Below the pieces are notes generated by a model. That model saw only the letters and a list, made by a program, of their open reading frames with translations. It was not told the origin of the DNA and did no database searches. Source: Reyranella sp. (lineage in GTDB: Bacteria > Pseudomonadota > Alphaproteobacteria > Reyranellales > Reyranellaceae). Taken from it: a stretch of DNA of 64,000 nucleotides. Shown here in pieces: positions 1 to 8,484 of the stretch (position 1 is its first letter; every line of letters begins with the position of its first letter). The stretch is taken from assembly GCA_019750135.1 (NCBI GenBank), contig JAIEOV010000011.1:1-64000 (forward strand), written 5' to 3'. The translations under genes were made by a program, and so were the position numbers.

Positions 1-114
1 CAGTACGCCATCACCTGGTTCCTGCTCGCCCTGGCGCTGGCCGGCGTCTATCTCGCCTATCACTGGGAGAACGGCCGGTTGACCGTCGCCGGCCGCACGA
101 AGGTGACGTCATGA
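1..114 (+). CDS. SURF1 family protein, C-terminal end (partial)
   Basis: The first 37 codons of the window read as the end of a membrane protein: a hydrophobic segment starting QYAITWFLLALALAGVYLAY, then a short polar tail ending in VTS. This is the usual ending of SURF1 proteins, whose second transmembrane helix lies at the C-terminus. SURF1 proteins help assemble heme-copper cytochrome c oxidase in the inner membrane. The stop TGA overlaps the next gene's ATG (ATGA), so the two are likely co-transcribed. The 5' end lies outside the window. The call rests on one short segment. Confidence 0.7.
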   Translation, partial: QYAITWFLLALALAGVYLAYHWENGRLTVAGRTKVTS

Positions 115-1613
115 TCGCCAACGATCCCTATGCCGAGCTCGAGCGCCGCTTCGCGCGGATGAGCGCCGTCAACCGCGCCAGCTCGATCCTGAACTGGGAC
201 CGCTCGGCCGTGATGCCGTCGGGCGCCAGCGAGGACCGCGCCGACCAGCTCGCGACGCTCAGCGTCATCGCCCACGGCATGATCGCGGCCCCCGACATGC
301 CCGAGCTGCTGTCGCGGGCGGAGGAGGGGGCCAAGAGTCTGGACCTCTGGCGAGCCGCCAACCTGCGCGAGATGCGCCGGCTGTGGGTGCACGAGAGCGC
401 CTTGCCGGCCGATCTGGTCGAGGCGCGAACCCGTGCCACGTCGGCCTGCGAGATGGTCTGGCGCGAGGCCAAGAAGAACGCCGACTTCAAGTCGCTGCTG
501 CCGACGCTCGGCGAGGTGCTGACCGTGATGCGCCGCGTCGGCGAGGCCAAGGCCGCGGCGCTCGGCACGTCGCTCTACGACGCGCTGCTCGACGAGTTCG
601 AGCCGGGCGGCCGCTCGGCGCGCATCGACGAGTTGTTCGGCGAGCTGCGCCGCTTCCTGCCCGACCTTCTCGGCCGCGTCATGGAGCGCCAGGCGAAGGC
701 CGGCAAGCCGCTCGCGCTCGACGGGCCGTTCCCGGTCGAGCAGCAGCGCAAGCTCGGCGAGGAGATGTGCCGCCGCCTCGGCTTCGACTTCACGCATGGC
801 CGGCTCGACGTCTCGGCGCACCCCTTCACCGGCGGCACGGCCGACGACGTCCGCATCACCACGCGCTACGACGAGGCCGACTTCGCGCGCGCCCTGATGG
901 GCGTGCTGCACGAGACCGGCCACGGTCTCTACGAGCTCGGCCTGCCGCGCGACTGGCGCCGCCAGCCGGTCGGCAATGCGCGCGGCATGACCTTGCACGA
1001 AAGCCAGTCGCTGCTGATGGAGATGCAGGCCTGCCGCAGCGACGCCTTCATCGCCTTCGCCGCCCCGCGCATGCGCGCCGTCTTCGGCAAGGACGGGCCG
1101 GCCTGGACGGCCGACAACATCCATCGGATCTACACGCGCGTCGCGCCGGGCTACATCCGCGTCGACGCCGACGAGGTGACCTACCCGCTGCACATCATGC
1201 TGCGCTACCGGCTGGAGCGGGCGATGCTGTCAGGCGACCTCGCGCTCGCCGATCTCCCGGGCGCCTGGAACGAGGGCATGCGCGAGCTTTTAGGCATCGT
1301 GCCGCCCGACGACGCGCTGGGCTGCCTGCAGGACATCCATTGGCCGGACGGCGGCTGGGGCTATTTCCCGACCTATACCCTGGGGGCGCTGGCCGCGGCC
1401 CAGCTGTTCGCCGCCGCCCGCCGGGCCGAACCCGGCCTGCTGGACGCCATCGGCAGGGGCGATTTCGCCCCCTTGCTGGCCTGGCTGCGGGCCAATGTGC
1501 ACGGCAAGGGCTCCTTGGAGACCACGGACCAGGTGCTGGTCGAGGCCACCGGCGACCGCCTCGGGACCGCCGCCTTCAAGGCCCATCTGGAAACCCGCTA
1601 CCTGTCGGCGTAA
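111..1613 (+). CDS. M32 family metallocarboxypeptidase (carboxypeptidase Taq type)
   Basis: A 500-residue protein of the usual M32 length. M32 enzymes are cytosolic zinc or cobalt carboxypeptidases that trim amino acids from peptide C-termini. The metal site is visible as HETGH near residue 267, followed by the family motif HESQS about 30 residues later, which supplies the third ligand region. The flanking GVLHETGHGLYE and the arginine-rich PRDWRRQPVG stretch are also typical. There is no signal peptide, so a cytoplasmic role in peptide turnover is expected. The ATG overlaps the stop of the SURF1 gene, and the next gene starts 9 bases downstream, so this looks like an operon. The family call is firm; the physiological substrate cannot be read from sequence. 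Confidence 0.95.
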   Translation: MIANDPYAELERRFARMSAVNRASSILNWDRSAVMPSGASEDRADQLATLSVIAHGMIAAPDMPELLSRAEEGAKSLDLWRAANLREMRRLWVHESALPADLVEARTRATSACEMVWREAKKNADFKSLLPTLGEVLTVMRRVGEAKAAALGTSLYDALLDEFEPGGRSARIDELFGELRRFLPDLLGRVMERQAKAGKPLALDGPFPVEQQRKLGEEMCRRLGFDFTHGRLDVSAHPFTGGTADDVRITTRYDEADFARALMGVLHETGHGLYELGLPRDWRRQPVGNARGMTLHESQSLLMEMQACRSDAFIAFAAPRMRAVFGKDGPAWTADNIHRIYTRVAPGYIRVDADEVTYPLHIMLRYRLERAMLSGDLALADLPGAWNEGMRELLGIVPPDDALGCLQDIHWPDGGWGYFPTYTLGALAAAQLFAAARRAEPGLLDAIGRGDFAPLLAWLRANVHGKGSLETTDQVLVEATGDRLGTAAFKAHLETRYLSA

Positions 1614-1621
1614 GAGGGACC

Positions 1622-1873
1622 ATGCTCGATCTCCGCCCCAACTGCGAATGCTGCGACAAGGACCTGCCCAACGGCGCGCCCGACGCGCTGATCTGCACCT
1701 ATGAGTGCACGTTCTGCGCGGATTGCGCCCGAACTCGGCTGGGCGGTCTTTGCCCCAATTGCGGCGGTGACCTCGTGAAGCGTCCGACGCGCCCGGCGCG
1801 GATGCTGGAGAAACACCCCGCTTCGACCAAGAGGGTCCGCAAGGATCATGAAGCCTGCCGCCAAGTCGCGTGA
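1622..1873 (+). CDS. DUF1272 domain-containing small Cys-rich protein
   Basis: An 83-residue protein with nine cysteines in its first 47 residues, arranged as CECC, C..YECTFCADC and CPNC. This fits a compact zinc-ribbon-like fold and matches the DUF1272 family, which has the same N-terminal LRPNCECCDKDLP signature. Its function is unknown. The C-terminal third is basic and poorly conserved in character. The start ATG follows the M32 peptidase stop by 8 bases, after AGAGGGACC. Threonine synthase begins about 35 bases downstream of the stop, so the gene may share the transcript. Confidence 0.85.
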   Translation: MLDLRPNCECCDKDLPNGAPDALICTYECTFCADCARTRLGGLCPNCGGDLVKRPTRPARMLEKHPASTKRVRKDHEACRQVA

Positions 1874-1908
1874 AGCTTGGCGTAACAGGTAATCGTCGGA
1901 GTTCTTCA

Positions 1909-3345
1909 GTGCGTTACATCAGCACGCGCCACGGCTCGCAGGGAAATCCCCAGCCGCTTGGCTTCGAGGACGTCATGCTCGCGGGCCTCGCCCGCGACGG
2001 CGGCCTCTACCTGCCGGCCGAATGGCCGCACTTCTCCAAGAGTGAGATCGCTGCCTTGAAGGGGCAGCCCTACGCCGAGGTCGCCTATCGGGTGATGCAG
2101 CCGTTCATCGGCGATGCCTTCGACGAGCCGACATTCCGTCGCCTGATCGCAGAGGCCTATGCCTCGTTCGAGACGCCGGACGTCGCGCCGGTGAAGGCGC
2201 TGGGCGACAGCGGTCTTCACCTGATGGAGCTGTTCCACGGCCCGACGCTCGCCTTCAAGGACGTGGCGCTGCAGCTGCTCGGCCGCATGCTCGACCACAC
2301 GCTGACGGCGCGGCAGCAGCACGCCACCATCATCGGCGCCACCTCGGGCGACACCGGCTCGGCGGCCATCGAGGCGGTGCGCGACCGCAGGACCATCGAC
2401 ATCTTCATGCTGTTCCCGCACGGCCGGGTGAGCGAGGTCCAGCGCCGCCAGATGACGACGGTGCTGGCGCCCAACGTGCACAACGTCGCCGTCGAGGGCA
2501 CGTTCGACGACTGCCAGGACCTCGCCAAGGCGTGCTTCAACGATCTCGCCTTCCGCGATCGCCATGCCCTGACGGCGGTGAACTCGATCAACTTCGCCCG
2601 CGTGATGGCGCAGATCGTCTATTATTTCTGGGCGGCGGTGAAGCTCGGCGCCCCCGATCAGCCGGTCGCCTTCACCGTGCCGACGGGCAACTTCGGCAAC
2701 GTCTATGCGGGCTACGCCGCCCGCCAGATGGGCCTGCCGATCTCGCACTTCGTCGTGGCGACCAACACCAACGACATCCTGGCGCGCTTCTTCGAGACGG
2801 GCGCCATGACCACGACCGAGGTCGTGCCGACCTACAGTCCCAGCATGGACATCCAGATCTCCAGCAACTTCGAGCGCCTGCTGTTCGACCTCTACGGCCG
2901 CGACGGCAAGACGCTGGCCGAGGCGATGGCGGGCTTCCGCAGCAGCGGCACGCTCAAGGTCGGCGCCAATGCGCTGGGCGGCGTGCGCGAGCTGTTCGAC
3001 GCCGGCCGGCTCGACGACGAGGGGACGCTCGCGGCCATCGTCGACTGCCGCAAGCGCTTCGGCGTGACGCTCGATACCCATAGCGCGGTCGCTTATGCCG
3101 TGGCCCAGCAGCACCGGCGCGATCCCAAGGTGCCGATGGTCGTGCTGTCGACGGCGCATCCCGCCAAGTTCCCGGATGCCGTCGAGAAGGCGACCGGCGA
3201 GCGGCCGGCCCTGCCGCCGCGGCTCGCCGACCTGACGGAGCGCACCGAACGCGTCGAGGGACTGCCCAACGACATCGCAGCGCTCAAGGAGCTGATCGAC
3301 GAGCGCATGGCAGCACTCAGGCCGCTGAAAGCGGCGAGGCGATAG
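1909..3345 (+). CDS. thrC: Threonine synthase
   Basis: A 478-residue PLP enzyme that converts O-phosphohomoserine to threonine in the cytoplasm. I chose the GTG at 1909 because it gives the family N-terminus MRYISTRHG and has GGAG seven bases upstream. The upstream in-frame ATG at 1870 would add an unconserved 13-residue leader. The PLP lysine is expected at about residue 117 in HGPTLAFKDVALQ. The TSGDTGSAAIEA phosphate loop, TAVNSINFARVMAQ and VPTGNFGNVYAGY are all present, so the enzyme looks intact. The next gene, an M16 peptidase, starts two bases after the stop, a pairing common in Alphaproteobacteria. Confidence 0.97.
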   Translation: MRYISTRHGSQGNPQPLGFEDVMLAGLARDGGLYLPAEWPHFSKSEIAALKGQPYAEVAYRVMQPFIGDAFDEPTFRRLIAEAYASFETPDVAPVKALGDSGLHLMELFHGPTLAFKDVALQLLGRMLDHTLTARQQHATIIGATSGDTGSAAIEAVRDRRTIDIFMLFPHGRVSEVQRRQMTTVLAPNVHNVAVEGTFDDCQDLAKACFNDLAFRDRHALTAVNSINFARVMAQIVYYFWAAVKLGAPDQPVAFTVPTGNFGNVYAGYAARQMGLPISHFVVATNTNDILARFFETGAMTTTEVVPTYSPSMDIQISSNFERLLFDLYGRDGKTLAEAMAGFRSSGTLKVGANALGGVRELFDAGRLDDEGTLAAIVDCRKRFGVTLDTHSAVAYAVAQQHRRDPKVPMVVLSTAHPAKFPDAVEKATGERPALPPRLADLTERTERVEGLPNDIAALKELIDERMAALRPLKAARR

Positions 3346-3347
3346 GA

Positions 3348-4616
3348 ATGAGCAACGTCCAGGTCACCACCCTCCCCAACGGCCTGCGCGTGGCGGTCGA
3401 CGCCATGCCCGAGGTCGAATCGGCTTCGCTCGGCATCTGGGTCGCCTGCGGCACGCGCCACGAATCGGCCGAGCTCAACGGCATGGCCCACATGCTGGAG
3501 CACATGGCGTTCAAGGGCACGCGCACGCGCTCGGCGCGCGCCATCGCCGAGGAGATCGAGAATGTCGGCGGCAGCCTCAACGCCTATACCGGCCGCGAGA
3601 TCACGGCCTACCATGCCTCGGTGCTGAAGGAGGACGTCGGGCTGGGCGTCGAGATGGTGGCCGACATCCTGCGCAACTCGGTGTTCGATCCCGACGAGCT
3701 GCAGCGCGAGCGCGGCGTCATCCTGCAGGAGATCGGCCAGGCGCTCGACACGCCCGACGACCTGGTGTTCGACCAGTTCCAGCTCACGGCCTTCCCCGGC
3801 CAGCCGCTCGGCCGGCCGGTGCTCGGCACGGCCGAGACCGTCGAGGCGATCGGCCGCGACGATCTCTTCGCCTTCCTCGCCCGCCACTACACCGCGTCCA
3901 ACATGGTCCTGTCGGCGGCCGGGCGCGTCGAGAACAACCAGATCGTCGATCTCGCCGAGAAGTATTTCGGCTCGGTGCCGCGCACGCCCGCCAGCGCCAC
4001 GCCGCCGGTTCCGCTCGCTTACGTCGGCGGCGACGGCCGCGAATCGCGCGTGCTCGAGCAGGCCCACCTGGTGCTGGGCTGCCAGGGCATCGGCTACCGC
4101 GATCCCGACTACTTTGCGCTCGCCGTCTACTCGACCCTGTTCGGCGGCGGCATGTCCTCGCGCCTGTTCCAGCGCATCCGCGAGGAGCGGGGCTTGGTCT
4201 ACGGCATCCACTGCTTCAACACCGCCTATGGCGACGGCGGCCTGTTCGGCATCTATGCCGGAACGGGCGAGGACGATCTCAGCGAGCTGGTGCCGGCGGT
4301 GTGCGAGGAATTCGCCGGCGTCGCCGACACGCTCGACGAGGCCGAGCTGGTGCGCGCCCGTAACCAGATCAAGGCCGGCACCCTGATGGCGCTTGAATCG
4401 AGCGGCGCACGCTCGGAGCAGGTGGCCCGCCACCTGATCATCCATGGCCGGCCGATCCCCTATGCCGAGATCGTGACCCGCATCGAGGCGGTCGATCAGG
4501 CCGCCGTGCAGCGCGTCGCACGCCGGCTCCTGCAGGGCGAGCTCACGCTCGCCGCGCTGGGCCCGATCGACGAGCTGGAGACTCTCGACAAGATCGCGGC
4601 GCGTCTGGCGGCGTAG
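3348..4616 (+). CDS. M16 family zinc peptidase (mitochondrial-processing-peptidase-like)
   Basis: A 422-residue pitrilysin-family protein with the inverted zinc motif HMLEH at residues 48-52 and the downstream acidic ligand region ERGVILQEIGQ near residue 125, so it should be catalytically active. The C-terminal half holds the second M16 domain, with GGGMSSRLFQRIREERGLVY. The length matches bacterial homologues of the beta subunit of mitochondrial processing peptidase. It probably degrades or trims small peptides; no signal peptide is evident. It starts two bases after thrC. In many relatives a RimJ-like acetyltransferase follows directly, whereas here about 10 kb of other DNA separates them. 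Confidence 0.93.
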   Translation: MSNVQVTTLPNGLRVAVDAMPEVESASLGIWVACGTRHESAELNGMAHMLEHMAFKGTRTRSARAIAEEIENVGGSLNAYTGREITAYHASVLKEDVGLGVEMVADILRNSVFDPDELQRERGVILQEIGQALDTPDDLVFDQFQLTAFPGQPLGRPVLGTAETVEAIGRDDLFAFLARHYTASNMVLSAAGRVENNQIVDLAEKYFGSVPRTPASATPPVPLAYVGGDGRESRVLEQAHLVLGCQGIGYRDPDYFALAVYSTLFGGGMSSRLFQRIREERGLVYGIHCFNTAYGDGGLFGIYAGTGEDDLSELVPAVCEEFAGVADTLDEAELVRARNQIKAGTLMALESSGARSEQVARHLIIHGRPIPYAEIVTRIEAVDQAAVQRVARRLLQGELTLAALGPIDELETLDKIAARLAA

Positions 4617-4704
4617 TCGTGTGAAGCCCATCTGATAGGGAAGTCAGGAGCGCGATCCAAGACGGAGGAGGGGCGCCCTTTAAAGCTGAAGGAGGGCAAG
4701 TAGC

Positions 4705-4935
4705 ATGAGTCGCCCTTTGCGAGCCATGTTGTTCGTAGTAGCACTGCTGGCCATCGCGACAATGAGCCTCCTGCTACCGATCGAGAACAAAGTTGCTCTC
4801 TCTCTGCTCGTCGGAGGTGCATTGCTGCTCTACAGCCTAGTTGAAGTGGGCTGTCAGCTCTTCAAAGATGCGCGCTGGTTGGGCCGCTGGATCAGAAAAC
4901 AATTGCGGCGGCGGCAGAGTGATTCACAACCCTAG
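4705..4935 (+). CDS. Small hypothetical membrane protein
   Basis: A 76-residue protein with two predicted membrane helices, roughly residues 6-26 and 29-52, then a very basic tail (KQLRRRQSDSQP) that should stay in the cytoplasm. The start ATG has a good GGAGGG site eight bases upstream, which supports expression. I do not recognise a family. Base composition is less GC-rich than the neighbouring thrC and M16 genes, in keeping with the accessory stretch that begins here. Its 3' end overlaps by four bases the tail of the interrupted XRE regulator on the other strand. Confidence 0.6.
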   Translation: MSRPLRAMLFVVALLAIATMSLLLPIENKVALSLLVGGALLLYSLVEVGCQLFKDARWLGRWIRKQLRRRQSDSQP

Positions 4936-5435
4936 TCATGGGACCGCGGGCCTTCCAGGTTGCGACTGAGCCTCTCGACTGTGCCGCTCTTTCGGCCACC
5001 CAGGACCTCGGCGTGGCCCGCCGCACCGACGGACTTCACGATCTCGAAGATACTCTTGCGCACGCGATCTTCACGTATCTTGGAGTAGGCGCGCACCAGC
5101 TCAAGCGTCTCGCGCTTGATTCAGGGGGCCATTTCCTGCTTGAACGGCGTGCCCCCTTCGCCGAAGCCCTTGCGGTCGCGGACCGACATCGGCCGGCCGG
5201 ACAACGCATTGGACGGCATCTCGTCGAAGAAGTACGACATCGGTACGTCGAACACCTTGGCGAACTCGTAGAGCCGGCTTGAGCCCATGCGATTGGCGCC
5301 GCGTTCGTACTTTTGAACCTGCTGGAACGTCAGACCGACGGCGTCGCCGAGCTTGGTCTGGCTCATAGCAAGCAGCGTGCGGCGCTGGCGTATGCGCTGG
5401 CCGGCGTGAACATCGACCGCATGTGGCCTCGTCAT
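4932..5435 (-). pseudogene. XRE-family transcriptional regulator interrupted by in-frame TGA
   Basis: The first 104 codons encode a cro/CI-type helix-turn-helix regulator: GQRIRQRRTLLAMSQTKLGD, then TFQQVQKYERGANRMGSSRL, then FDVPMSYFFDEMP. Reading stops at a TGA (5121-5123, complement). The same frame then continues for 62 sense codons, beginning IKRETLELVRAYSKI and then VRKSIFEIVKSVG, before TAG at 4932-4934. That continuation is the normal C-terminal end of this alphaproteobacterial regulator group, so the gene appears to be split by a nonsense codon rather than a frameshift. The HTH part alone could still be made as a 104-residue protein. The start ATG at 5435 follows a weak GAGAGA site. 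No partner gene is evident. Confidence 0.75.
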
Positions 5436-5639
5436 ATGTGGTCCGGCTTCTCTCTTGATAACAGCCCGCTCTCCGAGAAAACCTTAGGCCTTACAGCGGA
5501 CTTGCATCCATGTAGGAGCTGCTGGCTAAATTTATCCGCTCGTGTTGGGGCGTGGCGGAATTCAACAACATCCCGTGCTTATCGTTTTGAAGAATAGATC
5601 CCTGCAATGGAGCGCATCCAGATCGCCCTGGCGTGGGCG

Positions 5640-6500
5640 TCATCGGCCGAAAGGAGGACGCTTGAGCGTAGCGATCGGGCGGGTGAACGGCATCGGCGGA
5701 ACCTTGTTGAACATGACCGCAGGATCCTTTGGCTTAACCGCCGGCGGCGGGACATAGGTCCCGGCCTTGATGCGTATAGCGTTCACGAGCTGCGTATCCT
5801 GCAAATAGGTGTCCATCCCATGCGAGGAGGAATAGGTCGTCATGGCACCTTGTCCGTTGGAGGACCCACGCTTGTTCCTGTTGGCGCTTAGCCCCGTGAC
5901 CGGATCGTATCTATGCCAGTAGTTGCCGACCGATATGAAACCCGCCTCCGTGGGCCAGCTCGGCGCCGGAGACGCCACGGAGAACACATGGATCGCTGGA
6001 GGGTTGACCTTGTATTTGTGCACCAACGCCGAATAGAGGAACAGCGCATTCGACGTGATGAGGTTGCCCTGACTATGCGCCACGATGCAGATGGGCTTGA
6101 TCGGCCAGGTGGCACCTTTGAACAACAGCAAATCGAAAAGGCTGGATGAGGCGGCGTTGCGCAGGTACGGCAAACCCATTCCAAGCGCTGCAGTGCCGAG
6201 ATCGAGGTAATCCTGGGCGCATTGTACAAGATCGATCACGACATTCGACACATTCGCAGCAATCCATTTGGGAAACGAATTTGACTTCATGCCCGTGCCG
6301 GATTGATTATAGACGCCGACCACTTCGCAGCCTGTCAGCTCGCTCAAGTGAATACAGGTCTTCTGATGGTCCCTCGGACTGTTAAGAATACCGTTGACGT
6401 AGATCAGCCTCTTGCCGGGCTTCGCTGAAGGATGCGTATACAAATTCAGCTCGCCGTCCTTGCTTGGAAAGACGGTGTGCTTGATAGGGAAGCCAGGCAT
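5640..6500 (-). CDS. Alpha/beta-fold serine hydrolase (lipase/esterase-like)
   Basis: A 286-residue protein with a lipase-type nucleophile elbow, IVAHSQGN, with the serine at residue 143. Likely triad partners are Asp199 in HRYDPVTG and His227 in SSSHGMD, in the order and spacing expected for alpha/beta hydrolases. The N-terminal part has a beta-strand/oxyanion-type RLIYVNGIL. There is no signal peptide. The last 40 residues are proline-rich (VPPPAVKPKDP). AGGAGA precedes the ATG. A small exported Cys-rich protein is encoded just upstream on the same strand. Substrate is unknown. Similar stand-alone lipase-like proteins include secretion-system effectors, but nothing here proves that role. 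Base composition is lower in GC than the flanks. Confidence 0.75.
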   Translation of the reverse strand: MPGFPIKHTVFPSKDGELNLYTHPSAKPGKRLIYVNGILNSPRDHQKTCIHLSELTGCEVVGVYNQSGTGMKSNSFPKWIAANVSNVVIDLVQCAQDYLDLGTAALGMGLPYLRNAASSSLFDLLLFKGATWPIKPICIVAHSQGNLITSNALFLYSALVHKYKVNPPAIHVFSVASPAPSWPTEAGFISVGNYWHRYDPVTGLSANRNKRGSSNGQGAMTTYSSSHGMDTYLQDTQLVNAIRIKAGTYVPPPAVKPKDPAVMFNKVPPMPFTRPIATLKRPPFGR

Positions 6501-6633
6501 TGCGTCTCCTATTTGTCCAAGTCTTCAGAGGGAGGTGCATTGACCGACATTCTTACAACCATGGCACCGCACTCACCGCGACGCCGTTGCTTTCACCGGC
6601 GTTATCGAGATCAGTGGTCGGAAGGCCAGGGTG

Positions 6634-6918
6634 CTATTTCTTCGGGCCAGGGTCTTTGGCGACGTTGCCTACGACGCCCAGCGCGCCTTGCGACGCTTCC
6701 GTGAACGTGGCGTGTCCGGCACGGCGCAGCGCCTGCGACGCTCCGCCATAACCACAGCAGGTGTCGCAACTGCTGGTGCTGTAGCAGGAGGCCTTGAAGG
6801 TGCCGACCGAGTCCTTGCAGGTGCAGTTGCACTTGATCGTGGTATCGGCAGAGTTCGCCGCAGGCACACTTCCAGCGACTGCCAGGCCAATGATGGCCAG
6901 CATGATGCGGTATTTCAT
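6634..6918 (-). CDS. Small exported Cys-rich hypothetical protein
   Basis: A 94-residue protein with a clear Sec signal peptide: MKYR, a hydrophobic stretch IMLAIIGLAVAGSV, and a likely cleavage site after PAANSA. The mature N-terminus has seven cysteines in about 25 residues (KCNCTCK, then ASCYSTSSCDTCCGYGG), suggesting disulfide bonds or metal binding in the periplasm. I chose the ATG at 6918 over an in-frame one seven codons upstream because GGGGAG lies just before it and the signal peptide then starts at residue 1. The C-terminus is Gly/Ala-rich and ends in basic residues. No family is recognised. The hydrolase gene lies 133 bases downstream on the same strand. Confidence 0.65.
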   Translation of the reverse strand: MKYRIMLAIIGLAVAGSVPAANSADTTIKCNCTCKDSVGTFKASCYSTSSCDTCCGYGGASQALRRAGHATFTEASQGALGVVGNVAKDPGPKK

Positions 6919-7019
6919 GTTTTCTCCCCAAATCCCCAATCTGAAACTTGACCGAGTTGGAGACCCAGCACAAGCGTCACGCTACTGACAGGCGAAAACG
7001 ACCGCGAAAGTTGCACTAG

Positions 7020-7336
7020 CTAGAAGGCTTCGCCTTCAGCTGGGCCCAGGTCCTGGATCAAGGCCGGTGCGGCATACGCATCGGCATGGAGCACACGTGC
7101 ACTCGGCCAGCGCTTGCGCAGCAACCGGCAGAACGTGGCATCCGCCTCGATCAGTACCAGTCGGCCGGATCCACGCCGCGAGCGACGAGCGGCGTCGTCA
7201 CGACGCCGGTGCCGGGTCCAAGTTCAACGATCCGCCTCGGTAGCGACGGGTCGATCCGTGCCGCCATTGCGCGCGCCAGGTCGACAGGGCGTTTGTCGAC
7301 GGCGGTTTCTTGCTGCCTGCCCGGTATTCGGTGCAA
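7020..7336 (-). pseudogene. SAM-dependent methyltransferase remnant (truncated, frameshifted)
   Basis: The upstream frame encodes ARAMAARIDPSLPRRIVELG followed by PGTGVVTTPLVARGVDP, a class I methyltransferase motif I in the style of phospholipid N-methyltransferase relatives. It then hits a stop (ADWY*). In another frame, starting at the same point, the sequence continues RLVLIEADATFCRLLRKRWP and on to HADAYAAPALIQDLG, ending at TAG 7020-7022. Joining the two needs one base restored near 7155, giving GVDPARLVLIEAD. The usual N-terminal 50 or so residues are also absent. It is therefore a decayed 3'-side fragment lying just downstream of the SDR gene. The exact methyltransferase subfamily is inferred. 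Confidence 0.65.
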
Positions 7337-7364
7337 CGGCTCATCTCACGGTCGGTGCTGGCCA

Positions 7365-8438
7365 TCAGGCCGCAGCGACGGCGTGCTGGCCGCCCCGATG
7401 GGTAGCCGCGATGGCGGGGGCGCCCTGGGTGAGTCGCATTGCGGCAAGGCCCTCGTTCATCGTGGTCCGCGGCGCGTACCCCAGATCGGCCCGCGCTTTG
7501 TCGATGCGGATCGTAAAGGGCTTGCCGATCAGTCGCAGCATCTGGCGGGTGATCGGCGGTTGGCCTTCGAGGCGCAGCAGACGCCACGCCGCACCCAACA
7601 GGCCGGCCATCATCCAGGCCATCCCGAACGGGATGGCCTTGTCGGAGACGCTCACGCCGCGCGTGGCGAGCAGAGCCGAGATGAAACCCTTGAGGGTGCT
7701 TTGTTCATCGTCGGCAATAAAATAGGCCTCGCCGCCCCGGCCGCGATCCGCGGCGAGGAGCAGCGCATCGCAAAGGTTGTCGACGTGGCAGCTCGACATG
7801 GCCTGCTTGCCGCCGCCAACCCATTGCCAGCGGCCCGCGTGCACGGTCTCGATCATCTCGTGAAGGGTCGGCATCCCGGGGCCCCAGATGAAAGGCGGGC
7901 GAAGCGCGATCGTCTCGAAGTCGGGGCGGAGGCGGCGGTTGGCGTCCAATAGCACGCGCTCTCCTTTGGCCTTTGAGGAGCCATAGGGGGAAAAGGCACG
8001 GATCTGCAAAGGGAGAGTCTCGTTCACATCGACCATCGGCTCGGGATCACCCATCACCACGGCGGCGGCGCTGACCGCGACCACCCGCTTTACGCTTCGG
8101 GTGGCTGCCGCCGCGTTCACGACGTTGCGCGTGCCGTCGACGTTGACCTGGTCGAAGAGCGCCTGTCGGCCCCAAAGCTTGAAGTGCGCGGCCACGTGGA
8201 ACACGACCTCGCAGCCTGCCATGGCCTCTCGCAGAGCCCGCTCTTCATCGAGGCCGCCTTCGACCGGCATAGCGCCCAGCGCCCGAACTCGCGCCTCGCT
8301 TTGGGCGCTACGGGCGAGCGCACGAACCTGCCAGCCACCTTCCAGAAGGTGCACGATCAGGCGGCGGCCGACGAAGCCAGAGCCGCCAGTCACGAGCGCG
8401 GTGCGAGCCTGTGGGAATTGGGTCGTCAGGTTGGTCAT
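7365..8438 (-). CDS. NAD(P)-dependent epimerase/dehydratase, 3-beta-HSD-like extended SDR
   Basis: A 357-residue extended short-chain dehydrogenase. The Rossmann motif TALVTGGSGFVGRRL lies at residues 13-27 and the catalytic YGSSK is near residue 147. The overall pattern (HVAAHFKLWG, GTRNVVNAA, ALRPPFIWGPG) matches the 3-beta-hydroxysteroid dehydrogenase/isomerase branch, which acts on sterol-like or nucleotide-sugar substrates. I chose the ATG at 8438, after GAGGA, rather than the more upstream in-frame ATG. The gene faces a TetR regulator across 137 bases containing a strong inverted-repeat operator, so it is very likely repressed by that regulator. The C-terminal end abuts the methyltransferase remnant. 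Confidence 0.85.
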   Translation of the reverse strand: MTNLTTQFPQARTALVTGGSGFVGRRLIVHLLEGGWQVRALARSAQSEARVRALGAMPVEGGLDEERALREAMAGCEVVFHVAAHFKLWGRQALFDQVNVDGTRNVVNAAAATRSVKRVVAVSAAAVVMGDPEPMVDVNETLPLQIRAFSPYGSSKAKGERVLLDANRRLRPDFETIALRPPFIWGPGMPTLHEMIETVHAGRWQWVGGGKQAMSSCHVDNLCDALLLAADRGRGGEAYFIADDEQSTLKGFISALLATRGVSVSDKAIPFGMAWMMAGLLGAAWRLLRLEGQPPITRQMLRLIGKPFTIRIDKARADLGYAPRTTMNEGLAAMRLTQGAPAIAATHRGGQHAVAAA

Positions 8439-8484
8439 GGAGATCCTCGCTGAGGAGATGAGCAAGGGTATCTACCACCACGCC

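Noticed and set aside
5121..5123. Selenocysteine reading of the TGA in the XRE regulator
   Set aside because: No SECIS-like hairpin is apparent and the family has no selenoprotein members; a nonsense mutation is simpler.
4938..5282. 114-codon plus-strand frame opposite the XRE regulator
   Set aside because: It mirrors the C-terminal part of the interrupted regulator, whose minus-strand translation is recognisable.
7086..7952. Plus-strand frames opposite the SDR gene and methyltransferase remnant
   Set aside because: No motifs; the minus strand gives the recognisable proteins.
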